The notes: a model not told the origin generated them from the sequence alone. A DNA stretch of 64,000 nucleotides from Burkholderiales bacterium 8X (GCA_902506565.1 LR732703.1:2928425-2992424); one strand, 5' to 3'; positions 1 through 9,360 are shown, numbered from the stretch's first letter. Numbers and translations are program-made.

Positions 1-869
1 ACCAGGAAATCGAGGTACTGCTCCATCATGACCTGGCTGCCGCCGCATTCGCGCAGCAATGGTTCGCGCACCGACTCGCCGTAGTTCTGCACGAACATCG
101 TGGCGGGTTCGGCATCCGCCAGGTAGGCGAGCCCGTGGCTCGCCGCGCGTTCGACGAAGCTCTTGAAGTAGCAGGGCGAGTTGCAGGGCTCGAGGAACTC
201 ATGCAGCAGGTAGGCGCTGCTCGCTCCCCGCACGATCGGCATGGTCTCCTCGAGCGTCTTGCGCAGCACGCTGTCCGGCCGCGACGATCGCTCCAGGAAG
301 TCGAGCATGCCGCGCGCATACGAGAGCTTTTCGCCGGGCTCGTCCCGCGGTGCGCCCCGCAGCACCATCGCATCGCGAACGATCTCGCGCGCCTTCCAGC
401 CGGGGTAGGTGTTGTAGCTGATGTAGGCGATGCCACCGGGCACGAGGTTCTGCTCGCAGATCCGCAGAATGGCATCCTGGACATCCGACGGCACCCAGCT
501 GAAGACGCCGTGGCAGATGATGTAGTCGAACTGGCCGAACGAGAGATCGATGTCCGTCACGTCCATCGCGCGAAGCTCGATGTTCTTGAGGCCTGCCGCC
601 CTGATGGCGGCCAGACCCTGGTCCACCTGCACGCTAGACAGGTCGATGCCGACAGCGGTTGCCGACGGAGAGCGGGCCGCGAACGGAATGAGATTGCCGC
701 CGGAAGCGCAGCCCAGCTCGAGCACGCGCGCACCGGCAGGGTCGGGCGTGGCCAGGCCGAACAGGAAAGCGAGCGCCTCGAGATGTTCCGGCGTCGACTG
801 CGGAAACGGATGGGACTCGTAAGGCACGCTGTCGTAGTACCTGCTGAGCGTCGTGGTCGTCTGGTCCAT
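1..869 (-). CDS. Class I SAM-dependent methyltransferase with probable methyltransferase regulatory domain (3' end outside window)
   Basis: This frame is open from an ATG at 869 to the left edge, so 289 residues are visible and the C-terminus is missing. Residues about 49-59 (VLELGCASGGN) are the glycine-rich SAM-binding motif I. GIDLS at about 74-78 gives the acidic residue expected to contact the ribose, and a motif II-like FDYIICHGVFSWV lies at about 114-126. The stretch after residue 150 resembles the regulatory domain (PF10119 type) that follows the catalytic domain in a family of proteobacterial methyltransferases. An AGGG sequence lies a few bases before the ATG. The substrate cannot be read from the sequence. 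The gene is downstream of ssrA in the same direction but is separated from it by a strong terminator. The methyltransferase call is secure; the regulatory domain is less so. Confidence 0.8.
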   Translation of the reverse strand, partial: MDQTTTTLSRYYDSVPYESHPFPQSTPEHLEALAFLFGLATPDPAGARVLELGCASGGNLIPFAARSPSATAVGIDLSSVQVDQGLAAIRAAGLKNIELRAMDVTDIDLSFGQFDYIICHGVFSWVPSDVQDAILRICEQNLVPGGIAYISYNTYPGWKAREIVRDAMVLRGAPRDEPGEKLSYARGMLDFLERSSRPDSVLRKTLEETMPIVRGASSAYLLHEFLEPCNSPCYFKSFVERAASHGLAYLADAEPATMFVQNYGESVREPLLRECGGSQVMMEQYLDFL

Positions 870-1004
870 GGGTTCCCTTGGCGTCGGTTGCAGCGCCGTC
901 GCGACGAAGCGGATTTCGGCGGATGCACGGCAGAGCGAGCGACTATATCTTGCGATCCCGCAGCAAGCCGAGGGCGCAAGGCGCAGACCTGCCGCGACGC
1001 ACCA

Positions 1005-1044
1005 GAAAAAAACCGGCATCCCGACGGGGTGTCGGAATGCCGGT
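1005..1044 (-). terminator. Rho-independent terminator of ssrA
   Basis: On the minus strand, 10 nt after the tmRNA CCA end, a 14-bp stem (1031-1044 with 1012-1025, one mismatch) closes a short loop and is followed by seven T residues. It is a textbook intrinsic terminator and ends ssrA transcription before the downstream methyltransferase gene. Confidence 0.9.
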
Positions 1045-1053
1045 TGTCTTGTG

Positions 1054-1441
1054 TGGTGGAGCTGGGGGGATTTGAACCCCCGTCCGCAAGCCTTCGTCGC
1101 GCAGATCTACATGTTTAGCGATCTGATTTGAGTCTCGCCACCGGTGTCGCGCAGTCGCACGCTACACCGGCCGCCAGCACCCTATTTTCTCGTCCCGACC
1201 CAAGGTACCCGGATCAGGACCAGCCAATGTAGATTATCTTTGCAGCCGGGAGGCGCCAGATTGCTCTAGCACCCCCTTGCCCAGCCCATCGGCCTGCTGT
1301 TGCAAAGCTCACCGGCAATTAAGCGGCGAGTGCGAAACGTTCGTCGTTTGCAGTTAGTTTGTTTGAATCTGTTTTACGAGCGCATTCAGCTCGACATGCA
1401 CCGCTGCGATTCCGAACCCACGTCGAAACCAATGCAGCCCC
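1054..1441 (-). ncRNA. ssrA: Transfer-messenger RNA (tmRNA)
   Basis: The RNA is about 388 nt and read on the minus strand. Its 5' end GGGGCTG pairs with CAGCTCC just before the 3' CCA to form the acceptor stem. The 3' end carries a T-arm with GTTCAAATC. The tag reading frame lies at 1319-1351 and encodes A-N-D-E-R-F-A-L-A-A followed by TAA, the betaproteobacterial degradation tag; the GCA resume codon follows AACTAACT. The RNA rescues stalled ribosomes together with SmpB. Its 5' end lies only 12 nt past the gph stop codon, so its own promoter must lie inside the end of gph. Both ends were chosen from the acceptor stem pairing. Confidence 0.97.
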
Positions 1442-1450
1442 AAGCCCACG

Positions 1451-1477
1451 ATTTTAGGCCTGTTTGATCAAATTCAA
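1451..1477 (-). promoter_or_regulatory. Putative ssrA promoter overlapping the gph stop codon
   Basis: On the minus strand TAAAAT (1451-1456) is a good -10 match and contains the gph TAA stop codon (1454-1456). TTGAAT at 1472-1477 could be the -35 element, although the spacer is only 15 nt. Transcription would start a few bases before the mature tmRNA 5' end, leaving a short leader for RNase P. This is inferred from position and similarity only. Confidence 0.4.
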
Positions 1478-2131
1478 GAGCTCGAGCGGCGAGCCGATGA
1501 TCGAATCGGCTTCCCACAGGGTTGCATCCGCCTGCAGCCCCATGTAGCCATACGCCGCCGCCACGGTACGCATGCCCGCAGCCCGACCGGCTCGCATGTC
1601 CCGCTCGTCGTCCCCCACGTACATGCAGGCCGATGGCTCGATGCCGAGTTGCCTGGAGGCTTCGAGCAACGGCGCCGGATGAGGCTTCGAGAACGGCGTC
1701 GAGTCGCCGCTCACGATGGCACCTGCGGTCGCGAAGAGCGGAATCGCCCCGGTCAGCGGTTCGGTGAAGCGCCTCGACTTGTTGGTGACCACGCCCCATT
1801 GCAGGCCCTGGGCCGCGATGGCCCGCATCAGTTCGGCGACGCCGTCGAAGACATGGGTGTTGTTCAGCATCCGCTGCTCGTAGCCTTGGAAGAATTCTTC
1901 TCGCATGGCTTCGAACTCCCCGGATTCGGGTGTGATGCCGAATGCGATGCCGAGCATGCCGCGGGCGCCTGAACCCGCCATGTGTCGGTAGCTTTCGAAA
2001 GGCAAGGAACTCAGGCCCCGCTTGACCCGCATCTGGTCTGCCGCGCCGGCCAGGTCGGGGGCACTGTCGATCAGGGTGCCATCGAGGTCGAACAAGACCG
2101 CCGAAAGGCGGGTGGCCTGGGCTGCCATCAC
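1454..2131 (-). CDS. gph: Phosphoglycolate phosphatase
   Basis: This 225-residue HAD-superfamily hydrolase dephosphorylates 2-phosphoglycolate in the cytoplasm. Motif I is DLDGT at residues about 15-19 (first Asp the nucleophile, second the acid/base). VVTN in the middle is motif II, FSKPHP carries the motif III lysine, and VGDDERDM supplies the acidic motif IV that binds magnesium. The length is typical. The gene begins with two adjacent ATG codons that overlap the ubiG TGA, so it is translationally coupled to ubiG. A ubiG-gph pair is common in Burkholderiales. A related HAD phosphatase specificity, such as MupP-like or pyrophosphatase, cannot be excluded from sequence alone. Confidence 0.88.
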   Translation of the reverse strand: MMAAQATRLSAVLFDLDGTLIDSAPDLAGAADQMRVKRGLSSLPFESYRHMAGSGARGMLGIAFGITPESGEFEAMREEFFQGYEQRMLNNTHVFDGVAELMRAIAAQGLQWGVVTNKSRRFTEPLTGAIPLFATAGAIVSGDSTPFSKPHPAPLLEASRQLGIEPSACMYVGDDERDMRAGRAAGMRTVAAAYGYMGLQADATLWEADSIIGSPLELLNLIKQA

Positions 2132-2847
2132 GCGGCGAGCACCGGCTTGCGCGTGGCGAACATGTAGTTGACGCTGGTGTCGGTACCGAGCTTGTACCGC
2201 TTGGTGAGCGGGTTGTATTCGAGCCCTCGCGTGGCATGCAGATCAAGGCCGGCGGTCCGGCAATAGCCCGCCAGCTCGCTCGGGCGAATCAGCTTGCGGT
2301 ATTCGTGCGTGCCGCGCGGCAGCATGCCCATCACGTACTCCGCACCCACGATGGCCAGCATGAAGGCTTTCAGGTTGCGGTGGATGGTCGAGAAAAACAC
2401 CCAGCCGCCGGGCTTCGCCAGATCGGCGCATGCCTTGACGATCGATGCCGGCTCGGGAACATGTTCCAGCATCTCCATGCAGGTGACCACGTCGAAACTG
2501 CCGGGCCGCTCGGCCGCGAGCGCCTCGACGCTGACCTCCCGGTACGCAACGTTCGGCGTGCCTGCCTCGAGTGCATGCAACTGCGCCACCTTCAGCGCCC
2601 GCGACGCCAGGTCGATGCCCAGCGCCTTCGCCCCTCTACGCGCCATGGCGTCCGTCAGGATGCCGCCACCGCAGCCGACGTCCAAGGCTTCCTTGCCCGC
2701 CAGCGGCGCCATTTGCTCGATCCATTCGAGGCGGAGCGGATTGATTTCGTGTAGCGGACGGAATTCGCTATCCAGGTCCCACCAGCGATGAGCGAGCTCT
2801 GAAAACTTCGCGAGTTCGGCCGGGTCGGCATTCACTATTTGCGTCAT
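2128..2847 (-). CDS. ubiG: Ubiquinone biosynthesis O-methyltransferase UbiG
   Basis: This 239-residue SAM-dependent methyltransferase carries out both O-methylations of ubiquinone synthesis. The N-terminal part (FSELAHRWWD, then EFRPLHEINPLRLEWI) is the conserved UbiG opening. SAM motif I is DVGCGGG at about residues 57-63, and GIDLAS supplies the ribose-binding acid. CMEMLEHVPEP is the characteristic UbiG motif, and the Y-x-x-G-M-L-P-x-G-T-H-E-Y stretch near residue 170 is typical of the family. Full length. The gene is first of a two-gene unit with gph, and its promoter must lie in 2848-2891. A 16-bp perfect palindrome is found there. Confidence 0.95.
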   Translation of the reverse strand: MTQIVNADPAELAKFSELAHRWWDLDSEFRPLHEINPLRLEWIEQMAPLAGKEALDVGCGGGILTDAMARRGAKALGIDLASRALKVAQLHALEAGTPNVAYREVSVEALAAERPGSFDVVTCMEMLEHVPEPASIVKACADLAKPGGWVFFSTIHRNLKAFMLAIVGAEYVMGMLPRGTHEYRKLIRPSELAGYCRTAGLDLHATRGLEYNPLTKRYKLGTDTSVNYMFATRKPVLAA

Positions 2848-2869
2848 CGTTTGATTATGAGTGGCGCTA

Positions 2870-2885
2870 GCAAAAGCGCTTTTGC
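2870..2885. promoter_or_regulatory. 16-bp perfect palindrome upstream of ubiG
   Basis: GCAAAAGCGCTTTTGC reads the same on both strands and lies 23 bp before the ubiG start, between the ompA-family terminator and ubiG. It could be an operator half-site pair or part of a short 5' UTR hairpin. No regulator is identified. Confidence 0.35.
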
Positions 2886-2891
2886 AGACGT

Positions 2892-2919
2892 AAAAAAACC
2901 CGCCGAAGCGGGTTTTTTC
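2892..2919. terminator. Bidirectional rho-independent terminator with TTCG loop
   Basis: A run of A, then CCCGC-cgaa-GCGGG, then a run of T forms a hairpin with an oligo-U tail on either strand. On the minus strand the loop is TTCG, an extra-stable tetraloop. It lies 18 nt after the OmpA-family gene and is its terminator. Confidence 0.9.
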
Positions 2920-2936
2920 AGGTCCGTGTGACGGGA

Positions 2937-3596
2937 TCAGCGATTGGCGCGGGTGCCGACCACTTCGATCTCGACGCGACGGTTCTTGGCGCGGCCTTCC
3001 TTGGTCCGGTTGTCGGCCACAGGTTGCTTCTCGCCCTTGCCTTCGGTGTAGACGCGGTTGCGTTCGATGCCCTTCGAGACCAGGTAGGCCTTGACGGCTT
3101 CAGCGCGGCGAACCGACAGGCGCTGGTTGTAGGCATCGGTACCGATGGAGTCGGTGTGACCCACGGCGATGATGACTTCGAGGTTGACGTCACGAATCTT
3201 CGAGACCAGGTCGTCGAGCTTGGCGCGGCCTTCCGGCTTGAGCACGGACTTGTCGAAGTCGAAGAATGCGTCGGCAGCGAAGGTGACCTTCGAAGCAGCG
3301 ACTGCGGGCGGTGCGGCAGGTGCAGCGGGAGCGGCAGGTGCGGGCGTCACTGCGGCAGCGGGAGCAGCTGGGACCAAGGCGCCGTCGCAACCAGCGGCTG
3401 CAGTGGCGGGCGTCCAATTGGCATCGCGCCAGCAGAGTTCGTTGGTGCCGTTTTTCCAAACGAGTTCACCAGTGCCGTTTTGCCAGTTATCAATAACAGG
3501 ACCGCCATTGGCAGCGGTGACACGGGTCTGCGCGCCGGCGGCAGTGGCGAGCGCAGCGACTGCAAACATCATCGCCACTTTATTCAGTTTCTTCAT
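2937..3596 (-). CDS. OmpA-family outer membrane / peptidoglycan-associated protein
   Basis: The 219-residue precursor starts with a signal peptide (MKKLNK, hydrophobic core, AGAQ cleavage near residue 22). A short N-terminal segment follows with an internal repeat (NGTGELVW, NGTNELCW) and two cysteines that could form a disulfide. An Ala/Pro linker lies at about residues 75-98, and then a C-terminal OmpA/MotB peptidoglycan-binding domain. The latter has VGHTDSIG and the NQRLSVRRAEAV stretch with the Asp and Arg expected to hold diaminopimelate. There is no room for an eight-strand barrel, so this is the short Burkholderiales type rather than classical OmpA. It is monocistronic, with its own terminator and a 223-bp upstream region shared with divergent gyrA. 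Confidence 0.9.
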   Translation of the reverse strand: MKKLNKVAMMFAVAALATAAGAQTRVTAANGGPVIDNWQNGTGELVWKNGTNELCWRDANWTPATAAAGCDGALVPAAPAAAVTPAPAAPAAPAAPPAVAASKVTFAADAFFDFDKSVLKPEGRAKLDDLVSKIRDVNLEVIIAVGHTDSIGTDAYNQRLSVRRAEAVKAYLVSKGIERNRVYTEGKGEKQPVADNRTKEGRAKNRRVEIEVVGTRANR

Positions 3597-3819
3597 GGTT
3601 CTCCTCTTGGGGAAAAAGCCGCAGCCGCGCTGCGAATCAAGGACGCTTTAAGTGACCACCACCCAAAACGTTGAGCCGATTGTGCCATAGGGTCTTTGTC
3701 AAACCGCTCGCACGGCGCGCCAGGAGCGTAGGACGGAGGCGGAATACGGCGCATCTGTTGCGGCGGCACGACACAGCCATCGACGTAAAATTCACGCCCT
3801 TGCTGTCTGTCTGCCGCCC
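3597..3819. promoter_or_regulatory. Divergent promoter region between the OmpA-family gene and gyrA
   Basis: This gene-free 223-bp region must contain both promoters. On the plus strand TAAAAT at 3786-3791 is a possible gyrA -10 element, 28 bp before the ATG, with no good -35. On the minus strand a TTGACA lies about 110 bp upstream of the OmpA-family start. I see no repeat or RNA motif. Confidence 0.4.
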
Positions 3820-6477
3820 ATGACCTCGTTCGCCAAAGAAACACTTCCCATCAGTCTCGAAGAGGAGATGCGCCGCAGCTATCTCGACTACGCGATGAGC
3901 GTGATCGTGGGGCGGGCGTTGCCGGACGCGCGGGACGGGCTCAAGCCGGTACACCGGCGCGTGCTCTTCGCGATGCACGAGTTGAACAACGACTGGAACC
4001 GCCCCTACAAGAAGTCTGCCCGCATCGTGGGCGACGTGATCGGCAAGTACCACCCGCACGGCGACCAATCGGTGTACGACACCATCGTCCGCATGGCGCA
4101 GAACTTCTCGATGCGCCACATGTTGGTCGACGGACAAGGCAATTTCGGCTCGGTCGACGGCGACCAGGCCGCGGCGATGCGATATACCGAGATTCGGCTC
4201 GCCAAAATCGCGCATGAAATGCTTGCCGATATCGACAAGGAAACCGTTGATTTCGGACCTAATTACGACGGCTCCGAAAAAGAGCCTTTGGTATTACCGA
4301 GCAAGCTTCCCAATTTGCTGGTCAATGGTGCGGGCGGCATCGCGGTCGGCATGGCGACCAATATTCCGCCGCACAACCTCAATGAAGTGGTGGACGCGTG
4401 TTTGCACCTGCTTCGCCACCCGGATGCGGGCATTGACGACCTGATGGAAATCATCCCGGCCCCCGACTTCCCCACGGCCGGAATCATCTACGGCATCAAC
4501 GGGATCAAGGACGGCTACCGCACCGGCCGCGGCAAGGTCGTGATGCGGGCCAAGTGCCACTTCGAGGACATCGACCGCGGTCAGCGCCAGGCCATCATCG
4601 TCGACGAGCTGCCTTACCAGGTCAACAAGAAGACGCTCCAGGAACGCATGGCCGAACTGGTGCACGAGAAGAAGATCGAGGGCATCAGCCATATCCAGGA
4701 CGAGTCCGACAAGTCGGGCATGCGCCTCGTGATCGAGCTGAAGCGCGGCGAGGTGCCGGAGGTGGTGCTGAACAACCTCTACAAGCAGACCCAGCTTCAG
4801 GACACCTTCGGCATCAACATGGTGGCGCTGGTCGATGGTCAGCCGAAGCTGTGCAACCTCAAGGACCTGATCGAGGTCTTTCTTCAGCATCGGCGCGAAG
4901 TCGTCACCCGGCGCACGGTGTTCACCCTGCGCAAGGCCCGCGAACGCGGCCATGTGCTCGAAGGCCTCGCGGTGGCGCTCGCCAACATCGACGAATTCAT
5001 CTCGATCATCCGCAACGCGCCGACCCCGCCGGTCGCCAAGTCCGAGCTGATGGCCAAGCGCTGGGACAGCAAGCTGGTGCGCGAGATGCTCACCCGCACG
5101 CGCACGGATGGCGGCGTGGTCAATGCCGACGACTACCGGCCCGATGGCCTGGAAAAAGAATTCGGCATGGCTGCCGACGGGCTGTACCGGCTCTCGGATA
5201 CCCAGGCGCAGGAAATCCTCCAGATGCGCTTGCAGCGCCTGACCGGGCTCGAGCAGGACAAGATCGTTGCCGAGTACAAGGAGGTCATGGCCGAGATCGA
5301 CGACCTGCTCGACATCCTGGCGCGGCCGGAACGGGTTTCGACCATCATCGGCGACGAGCTGGGCGCCATCAAGCAGGAGTTCGGCCAGAGCAAGCTCGGC
5401 GCGCGCCGCAGCCTGATCGAACACAGCAACTTCGACCTGTCGACCGAAGACCTGATCACGCCCACCGACATGGTGGTGACGCTCTCGCACAGCGGCTACA
5501 TCAAGAGCCAGCCGCTCGGCGAATACCGTGCACAGAAGCGCGGCGGACGCGGCAAGCAGGCCACCGCGACCAAGGAAGACGACTGGATCGACCAGCTCTT
5601 CATCGCCAACACGCACGACTACATCCTGTGCTTCTCGAACCGCGGCCGGCTGTACTGGCTCAAGGTCTGGGAAGTGCCGGCGGGCTCGCGCGGCTCGCGC
5701 GGACGTCCGATCGTCAACATGTTCCCGCTGCAGGAAGGCGAGAAGATCAACGTGGTGCTGGCACTCACCGGCGAGAAGCGGACCTTCCCGCCTAACCAGT
5801 ACGTCTTCATGGCGACCTCGATGGGCACGGTCAAGAAGACCTCGCTCGACGAGTTCAGCAATCCGCGCAAGGCCGGCATCATCGCGGTCGATCTCGATCC
5901 GGGCGACTACCTCATCGGCGCAGCGCTCACCGACGGCGCGCACGATGTCATGCTGTTCTCCGATGGCGGCAAGGCGGTGCGCTTCGACGAGAACGACGTC
6001 CGGCCGATGGGCCGCAATGCGCGTGGCGTCCGCGGCATGACGCTGGAGGACGGGCAAGGCGTCATCGCCATGCTGGTCGCCGAGGACGAGGCGCAAAGCG
6101 TGTTGACCGCCACCGAGAATGGTTACGGAAAACGTACAAGCATTACCGAGTACACCCGTCATGGCCGGGGAACCAAAGGCATGATTGCCATTCAACAGAG
6201 CGAGCGCAACGGTAAAGTCGTGGCAGCAACTCTCGTGCATGCAGACGACGAGATCATGCTCATCACGGACAAGGGCGTCCTGGTGCGAACCCGGGTGGCC
6301 GAGATCCGCGAGCTGGGTCGGGCGACCCAAGGCGTCACGCTCATCGGGCTCGACGAAGGCGCAAAGCTGAGCGGCTTGCAGCGTATCGTCGAGAACGACG
6401 CCATCCCCGACGCAAGCTCCGAGGCCGATTCGACGGCCGACCTTCCCCCATCATCTTCAACGGAGAACCCTGAGTGA
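3820..6477 (+). CDS. gyrA: DNA gyrase subunit A
   Basis: This 885-residue subunit makes the double-strand break for negative supercoiling. The catalytic tyrosine is residue 122 in MRYTEIRL. The N-terminal breakage-reunion domain is followed by a C-terminal wrapping domain of repeated blades; the GyrA-box is read in the R-G-G-R-G-K-Q stretch near residue 570. The C-terminal tail is acidic and Ser-rich. In the quinolone-resistance region the sequence is [10 protein letters not shown], so position 83 (E. coli numbering, which matches here because Tyr122 aligns) is Gln instead of the usual Ser/Thr; Asp87 is kept. The gene heads the plus-strand run to ihfB, and its TGA overlaps the GTG of the next gene. 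Confidence 0.98.
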   Translation: MTSFAKETLPISLEEEMRRSYLDYAMSVIVGRALPDARDGLKPVHRRVLFAMHELNNDWNRPYKKSARIVGDVIGKYHPHGDQSVYDTIVRMAQNFSMRHMLVDGQGNFGSVDGDQAAAMRYTEIRLAKIAHEMLADIDKETVDFGPNYDGSEKEPLVLPSKLPNLLVNGAGGIAVGMATNIPPHNLNEVVDACLHLLRHPDAGIDDLMEIIPAPDFPTAGIIYGINGIKDGYRTGRGKVVMRAKCHFEDIDRGQRQAIIVDELPYQVNKKTLQERMAELVHEKKIEGISHIQDESDKSGMRLVIELKRGEVPEVVLNNLYKQTQLQDTFGINMVALVDGQPKLCNLKDLIEVFLQHRREVVTRRTVFTLRKARERGHVLEGLAVALANIDEFISIIRNAPTPPVAKSELMAKRWDSKLVREMLTRTRTDGGVVNADDYRPDGLEKEFGMAADGLYRLSDTQAQEILQMRLQRLTGLEQDKIVAEYKEVMAEIDDLLDILARPERVSTIIGDELGAIKQEFGQSKLGARRSLIEHSNFDLSTEDLITPTDMVVTLSHSGYIKSQPLGEYRAQKRGGRGKQATATKEDDWIDQLFIANTHDYILCFSNRGRLYWLKVWEVPAGSRGSRGRPIVNMFPLQEGEKINVVLALTGEKRTFPPNQYVFMATSMGTVKKTSLDEFSNPRKAGIIAVDLDPGDYLIGAALTDGAHDVMLFSDGGKAVRFDENDVRPMGRNARGVRGMTLEDGQGVIAMLVAEDEAQSVLTATENGYGKRTSITEYTRHGRGTKGMIAIQQSERNGKVVAATLVHADDEIMLITDKGVLVRTRVAEIRELGRATQGVTLIGLDEGAKLSGLQRIVENDAIPDASSEADSTADLPPSSSTENPE

Positions 6478-7082
6478 AAAAAATGAAATTCGCGCTGCTG
6501 ACGCTTGCGCTTGCCGGCAGCTCGATGGCCATGGCCCAGGACAAGGCCGCCTTGATCAAGCAGTTCGTCGACCTCCAGCGGCCCGGCATCGAATCCCTGG
6601 CACGGGGCCTCGTTGAGCAATCGAGCGCGCCGATCGCACAGGCCGGCTCGCAGTACCTGCAGACACAGGTTCCGGCCGACAAGCGCGAGGCAGCCGCCAA
6701 GGCCGCCGATGCCGAACTCAAGAAGTACTTCGACGAGGCCTATCCGATCGTTCGCGACAAGGCGGTGCAGCTGGCGCCCGTGGCACTCGGCCCGGTGCTC
6801 GAGCAGACCTTCACCGAAGACGAGTTGCGCCAGCTGATCGCCTGGATCAGCTCGCCGCTCAGCAAGAAGTACCAGGAATCGAATCCGAAAATGCAGAGCG
6901 CGCTGACCGAAAAGCTCATCGCCGAGACCCGCGCCACCATCGAACCGAAGATGCAGGCCCTCGACACCAGCGTCGCCAAGGCTTTGGGTGCTCCGACCAG
7001 CGCGCCGTCCGGCGCTGCGCCGGCGGCCAAGGCACCTTCGGGCTCGAAGAACCAATCGTCTTCATCCAACAAGTCGAAGTAA
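6474..7082 (+). CDS. Secreted DUF2059-family protein
   Basis: This 202-residue exported protein of unknown role begins with GTG overlapping the gyrA stop (GTGA), so the two are translationally coupled. A signal peptide covers residues 1 to about 22 (K-K-M-K-F, then a hydrophobic stretch ending M-A-M-A-Q). The mature part is helical and matches the DUF2059 pattern: a [15 protein letters not shown] start and a central [21 protein letters not shown] block. A low-complexity Ala/Pro/Ser/Lys tail follows after residue 165. A position between gyrA and serC fits other Comamonadaceae. The family is assigned from remembered pattern, not from a search. Confidence 0.8.
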   Translation: MKKMKFALLTLALAGSSMAMAQDKAALIKQFVDLQRPGIESLARGLVEQSSAPIAQAGSQYLQTQVPADKREAAAKAADAELKKYFDEAYPIVRDKAVQLAPVALGPVLEQTFTEDELRQLIAWISSPLSKKYQESNPKMQSALTEKLIAETRATIEPKMQALDTSVAKALGAPTSAPSGAAPAAKAPSGSKNQSSSSNKSK

Positions 7083-7083
7083 G

Positions 7084-8202
7084 GTGAGCTCGCTTCCATC
7101 TCGGCCCTACAACTTCTCCGCAGGTCCCGCCGCGATGCCGGAGGCGGTGCTCGAGCGCGCTGCCGACGAGATGCTCGACTGGCACGGCAGCGGCATGGGC
7201 GTGATGGAGATGAGCCACCGCGGCAAGGAGTTCGGCGAGATCTACCGCAAGGCAGAAGCCGATTTCCGGACCTTGCTCGCGGTGCCTTCCCACTTTCGCA
7301 TCCTGTTCATGCAGGGCGGCGGCCTGGGCGAGAACGCGATCGTTCCTCTCAACCTCTCGCAAGGCGGCGAAGTCGACTTCGTGATCAGCGGCAGCTGGAG
7401 CGCCAAGTCGCACAAGGAAGCGCAGCGCTACTGCCAGCCGCGCATTGCCGCCAGCAATGCCGACAGCCAGCACACCACCCTGCCTCCGCCGAGCCAATGG
7501 CGCCTCGGCAACCGCCCGGCGTATGTGCATGTCTGCAGCAACGAGACCATTCACGGCGTCGAGTTCCAGGAGCTGCCCGACCTCAAGGCGCTGGGCAGCG
7601 ACGCGCCGCTCGTGATCGACTTCTCATCGCACGTGGCGTCGCGGCCGGTCGACTGGCATCGGGTCGGCCTTGCCTTCGGCGGCGCGCAGAAGAACCTCGG
7701 GCCGGCGGGCCTCACCATCGTCGTCGTTCGCGACGACCTGCTCGACCGTGCACTCGACATCTGCCCGAGCGCCTTCAACTACAAGACGGTCGCCGACAAC
7801 GGCTCGATGTACAACACGCCGCCGACCTGGGGCATCTACGTCGCGGGCCTGACCTTCGAATGGCTGCTCGGCCAGTCCGAGGCCGGCCTCACCGGCATCG
7901 CGGCCATGGAACACCGCAACCGCGCCAAGGCCTCGTTGCTCTACGACTTCATCGACCGCTCGGATTTCTACGAGAACAAGGTCGCGCCCGACTGCCGGTC
8001 CCGGATGAACGTGCCGTTCTTCCTGCGCGACGAAGGCCGCAACGAAGCCTTCCTGGCAGGCGCCCGCGAGGCAGGCCTGTTGCAGCTCAAGGGCCACAAG
8101 TCGGTGGGGGGGATGCGAGCCAGCATCTACAACGCCATGCCCCTCGAAGGCGTCCAGGCGCTGGTGGCCTACATGCGAGAATTCGAACGGTCGCAGGCAT
8201 AA
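7084..8202 (+). CDS. serC: Phosphoserine aminotransferase
   Basis: The 372-residue PLP enzyme converts 3-phosphohydroxypyruvate and glutamate to phosphoserine, and also acts in pyridoxine synthesis. The N-terminal [15 protein letters not shown] is the SerC signature. [14 protein letters not shown] follows, and the PLP lysine is in [11 protein letters not shown] at about residue 202. [10 protein letters not shown] and [16 protein letters not shown] are further conserved blocks. The start is GTG at 7084, directly after the TAA of the preceding gene. Upstream codons in the same frame are Arg-rich and belong to the out-of-frame tail of the DUF2059 gene. Shine-Dalgarno pairing is weak, so the gene probably relies on reinitiation. 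Confidence 0.95.
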   Translation: MSSLPSRPYNFSAGPAAMPEAVLERAADEMLDWHGSGMGVMEMSHRGKEFGEIYRKAEADFRTLLAVPSHFRILFMQGGGLGENAIVPLNLSQGGEVDFVISGSWSAKSHKEAQRYCQPRIAASNADSQHTTLPPPSQWRLGNRPAYVHVCSNETIHGVEFQELPDLKALGSDAPLVIDFSSHVASRPVDWHRVGLAFGGAQKNLGPAGLTIVVVRDDLLDRALDICPSAFNYKTVADNGSMYNTPPTWGIYVAGLTFEWLLGQSEAGLTGIAAMEHRNRAKASLLYDFIDRSDFYENKVAPDCRSRMNVPFFLRDEGRNEAFLAGAREAGLLQLKGHKSVGGMRASIYNAMPLEGVQALVAYMREFERSQA

Positions 8203-8226
8203 GAAGCAAGCCCGCGCAGCCGCTCG

Positions 8227-9360
8227 ATGACAGAACCCACGCCTTCGCCCTCTTCCTCCACCGATTCTTCCTCGCCGCAGCCGGCTGGCCTGGCCGATCT
8301 GCGGGTGCAGATCGACGACCTCGATCGCCAGCTGCTCGATCTGCTCAATCGCCGCGCCCGGGTTGCGGAACAGGTGGGCGAGGTCAAGAAGCGCGAAGGT
8401 ACGCCCTTCTTTCGACCCGACCGGGTGGCGCAGGTCATCGAGAAGATGCAGGCGAGCAACCCGGGGCCGCTCAAGGCCCTGCACATCGCCGCCATCTGGC
8501 GCGAAATCACCTCGGCTTGCCTCGCCCTCGAATCGCCGCAGCGCGTTGCGGTGCTCGGACCCGAGGGCACCTTCTGCGAACAGGCCGCCATCGAGTACTT
8601 CGGCGGCGCGGCCGACCTGGTCTATTGCGCGAGCTTCGACGAGGTGTTCCACGCCACCGCGGCCGGGAGCGCGCAGTACGGCGTGGTCGGAGTCGAAAAC
8701 TCGACCGAAGGCGTCGTCACCCGCTCGCTCGATCTGTTTTTGCATTCGCCGGCCCATGTCGTCGGCGAGGTCAGCCTGCTGGTTCGGCATCACCTGCTTC
8801 GAAGCAGCAACCAGCTGGAGGGCATCGAAGCCGTGCTGGCGCACCCGCAGGCGCTCGCCCAATGCCAGAGCTGGCTGGCCAAGCACCTGCCGCATGCCGA
8901 GCGCCGCGCGGTATCGAGCAATGCCGAAGGTGCCCGCCTCGCAGCGACCAACCCCGGCTGGGCTGCATTGGCTTCGGAGCGCGCGGCCACTCGCTTCGGA
9001 TTGCACATCGTCGCGCACGCGATCCAGGACGATTCGTACAACCGCACCCGCTTCTCGATCATCTGCCTGCCCCAGACGCTGGCCATGCCACCGGCCTCCG
9101 GGCAGGATTGCACGAGCCTGGTGGTTTCGGTACCGAACCAGCCGGGGGCGGTCCACGATCTTTTGGTGCCGCTCAAGAACAACAACGTGTCGATGACCCG
9201 CTTCGAGTCGCGCCCGGCTCGCACCGGCCAGTGGGAGTACTACTTCTACATCGACCTCGACGGCCATCCGACCCAGCCGAATGTTTCTGCGGCACTCGCC
9301 GAATTGCGCAAGCTTTGCGCCTTCTACAAGGTGATCGGCGCCTACCCGGTGACATCCTGA
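8227..9360 (+). CDS. pheA: Bifunctional chorismate mutase / prephenate dehydratase (P-protein)
   Basis: The 377-residue protein makes phenylpyruvate from chorismate. The first ~20 residues are Ser/Pro-rich. An AroQ chorismate mutase domain follows (about 18-100; LRVQIDDLDRQLLDLLNRRA with the catalytic Arg, and FFRPDRVAQV). The prephenate dehydratase domain covers about 105-290 (GPEGTFCEQAA, GVVGVENSTEGVV, NRTRFSII). A C-terminal ACT domain (about 300-377) contains the phenylalanine-binding ESRPARTGQWEYYFYID block, so feedback inhibition by phenylalanine is expected. It lies 24 bp after serC and 14 bp before tyrA. Confidence 0.97.
   Translation: MTEPTPSPSSSTDSSSPQPAGLADLRVQIDDLDRQLLDLLNRRARVAEQVGEVKKREGTPFFRPDRVAQVIEKMQASNPGPLKALHIAAIWREITSACLALESPQRVAVLGPEGTFCEQAAIEYFGGAADLVYCASFDEVFHATAAGSAQYGVVGVENSTEGVVTRSLDLFLHSPAHVVGEVSLLVRHHLLRSSNQLEGIEAVLAHPQALAQCQSWLAKHLPHAERRAVSSNAEGARLAATNPGWAALASERAATRFGLHIVAHAIQDDSYNRTRFSIICLPQTLAMPPASGQDCTSLVVSVPNQPGAVHDLLVPLKNNNVSMTRFESRPARTGQWEYYFYIDLDGHPTQPNVSAALAELRKLCAFYKVIGAYPVTS

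Noticed and set aside
1054..1085. Possible tRNA (T-arm and CCA end)
   Set aside because: These belong to the 3' end of tmRNA; the tag frame and the paired 5' end are found 380 bp away.
4294..6330. Very long open frame antisense to gyrA (about 678 codons)
   Set aside because: Composition is His/Val/Asp-rich with no known domain; it mirrors the codon bias of gyrA in high-GC DNA.
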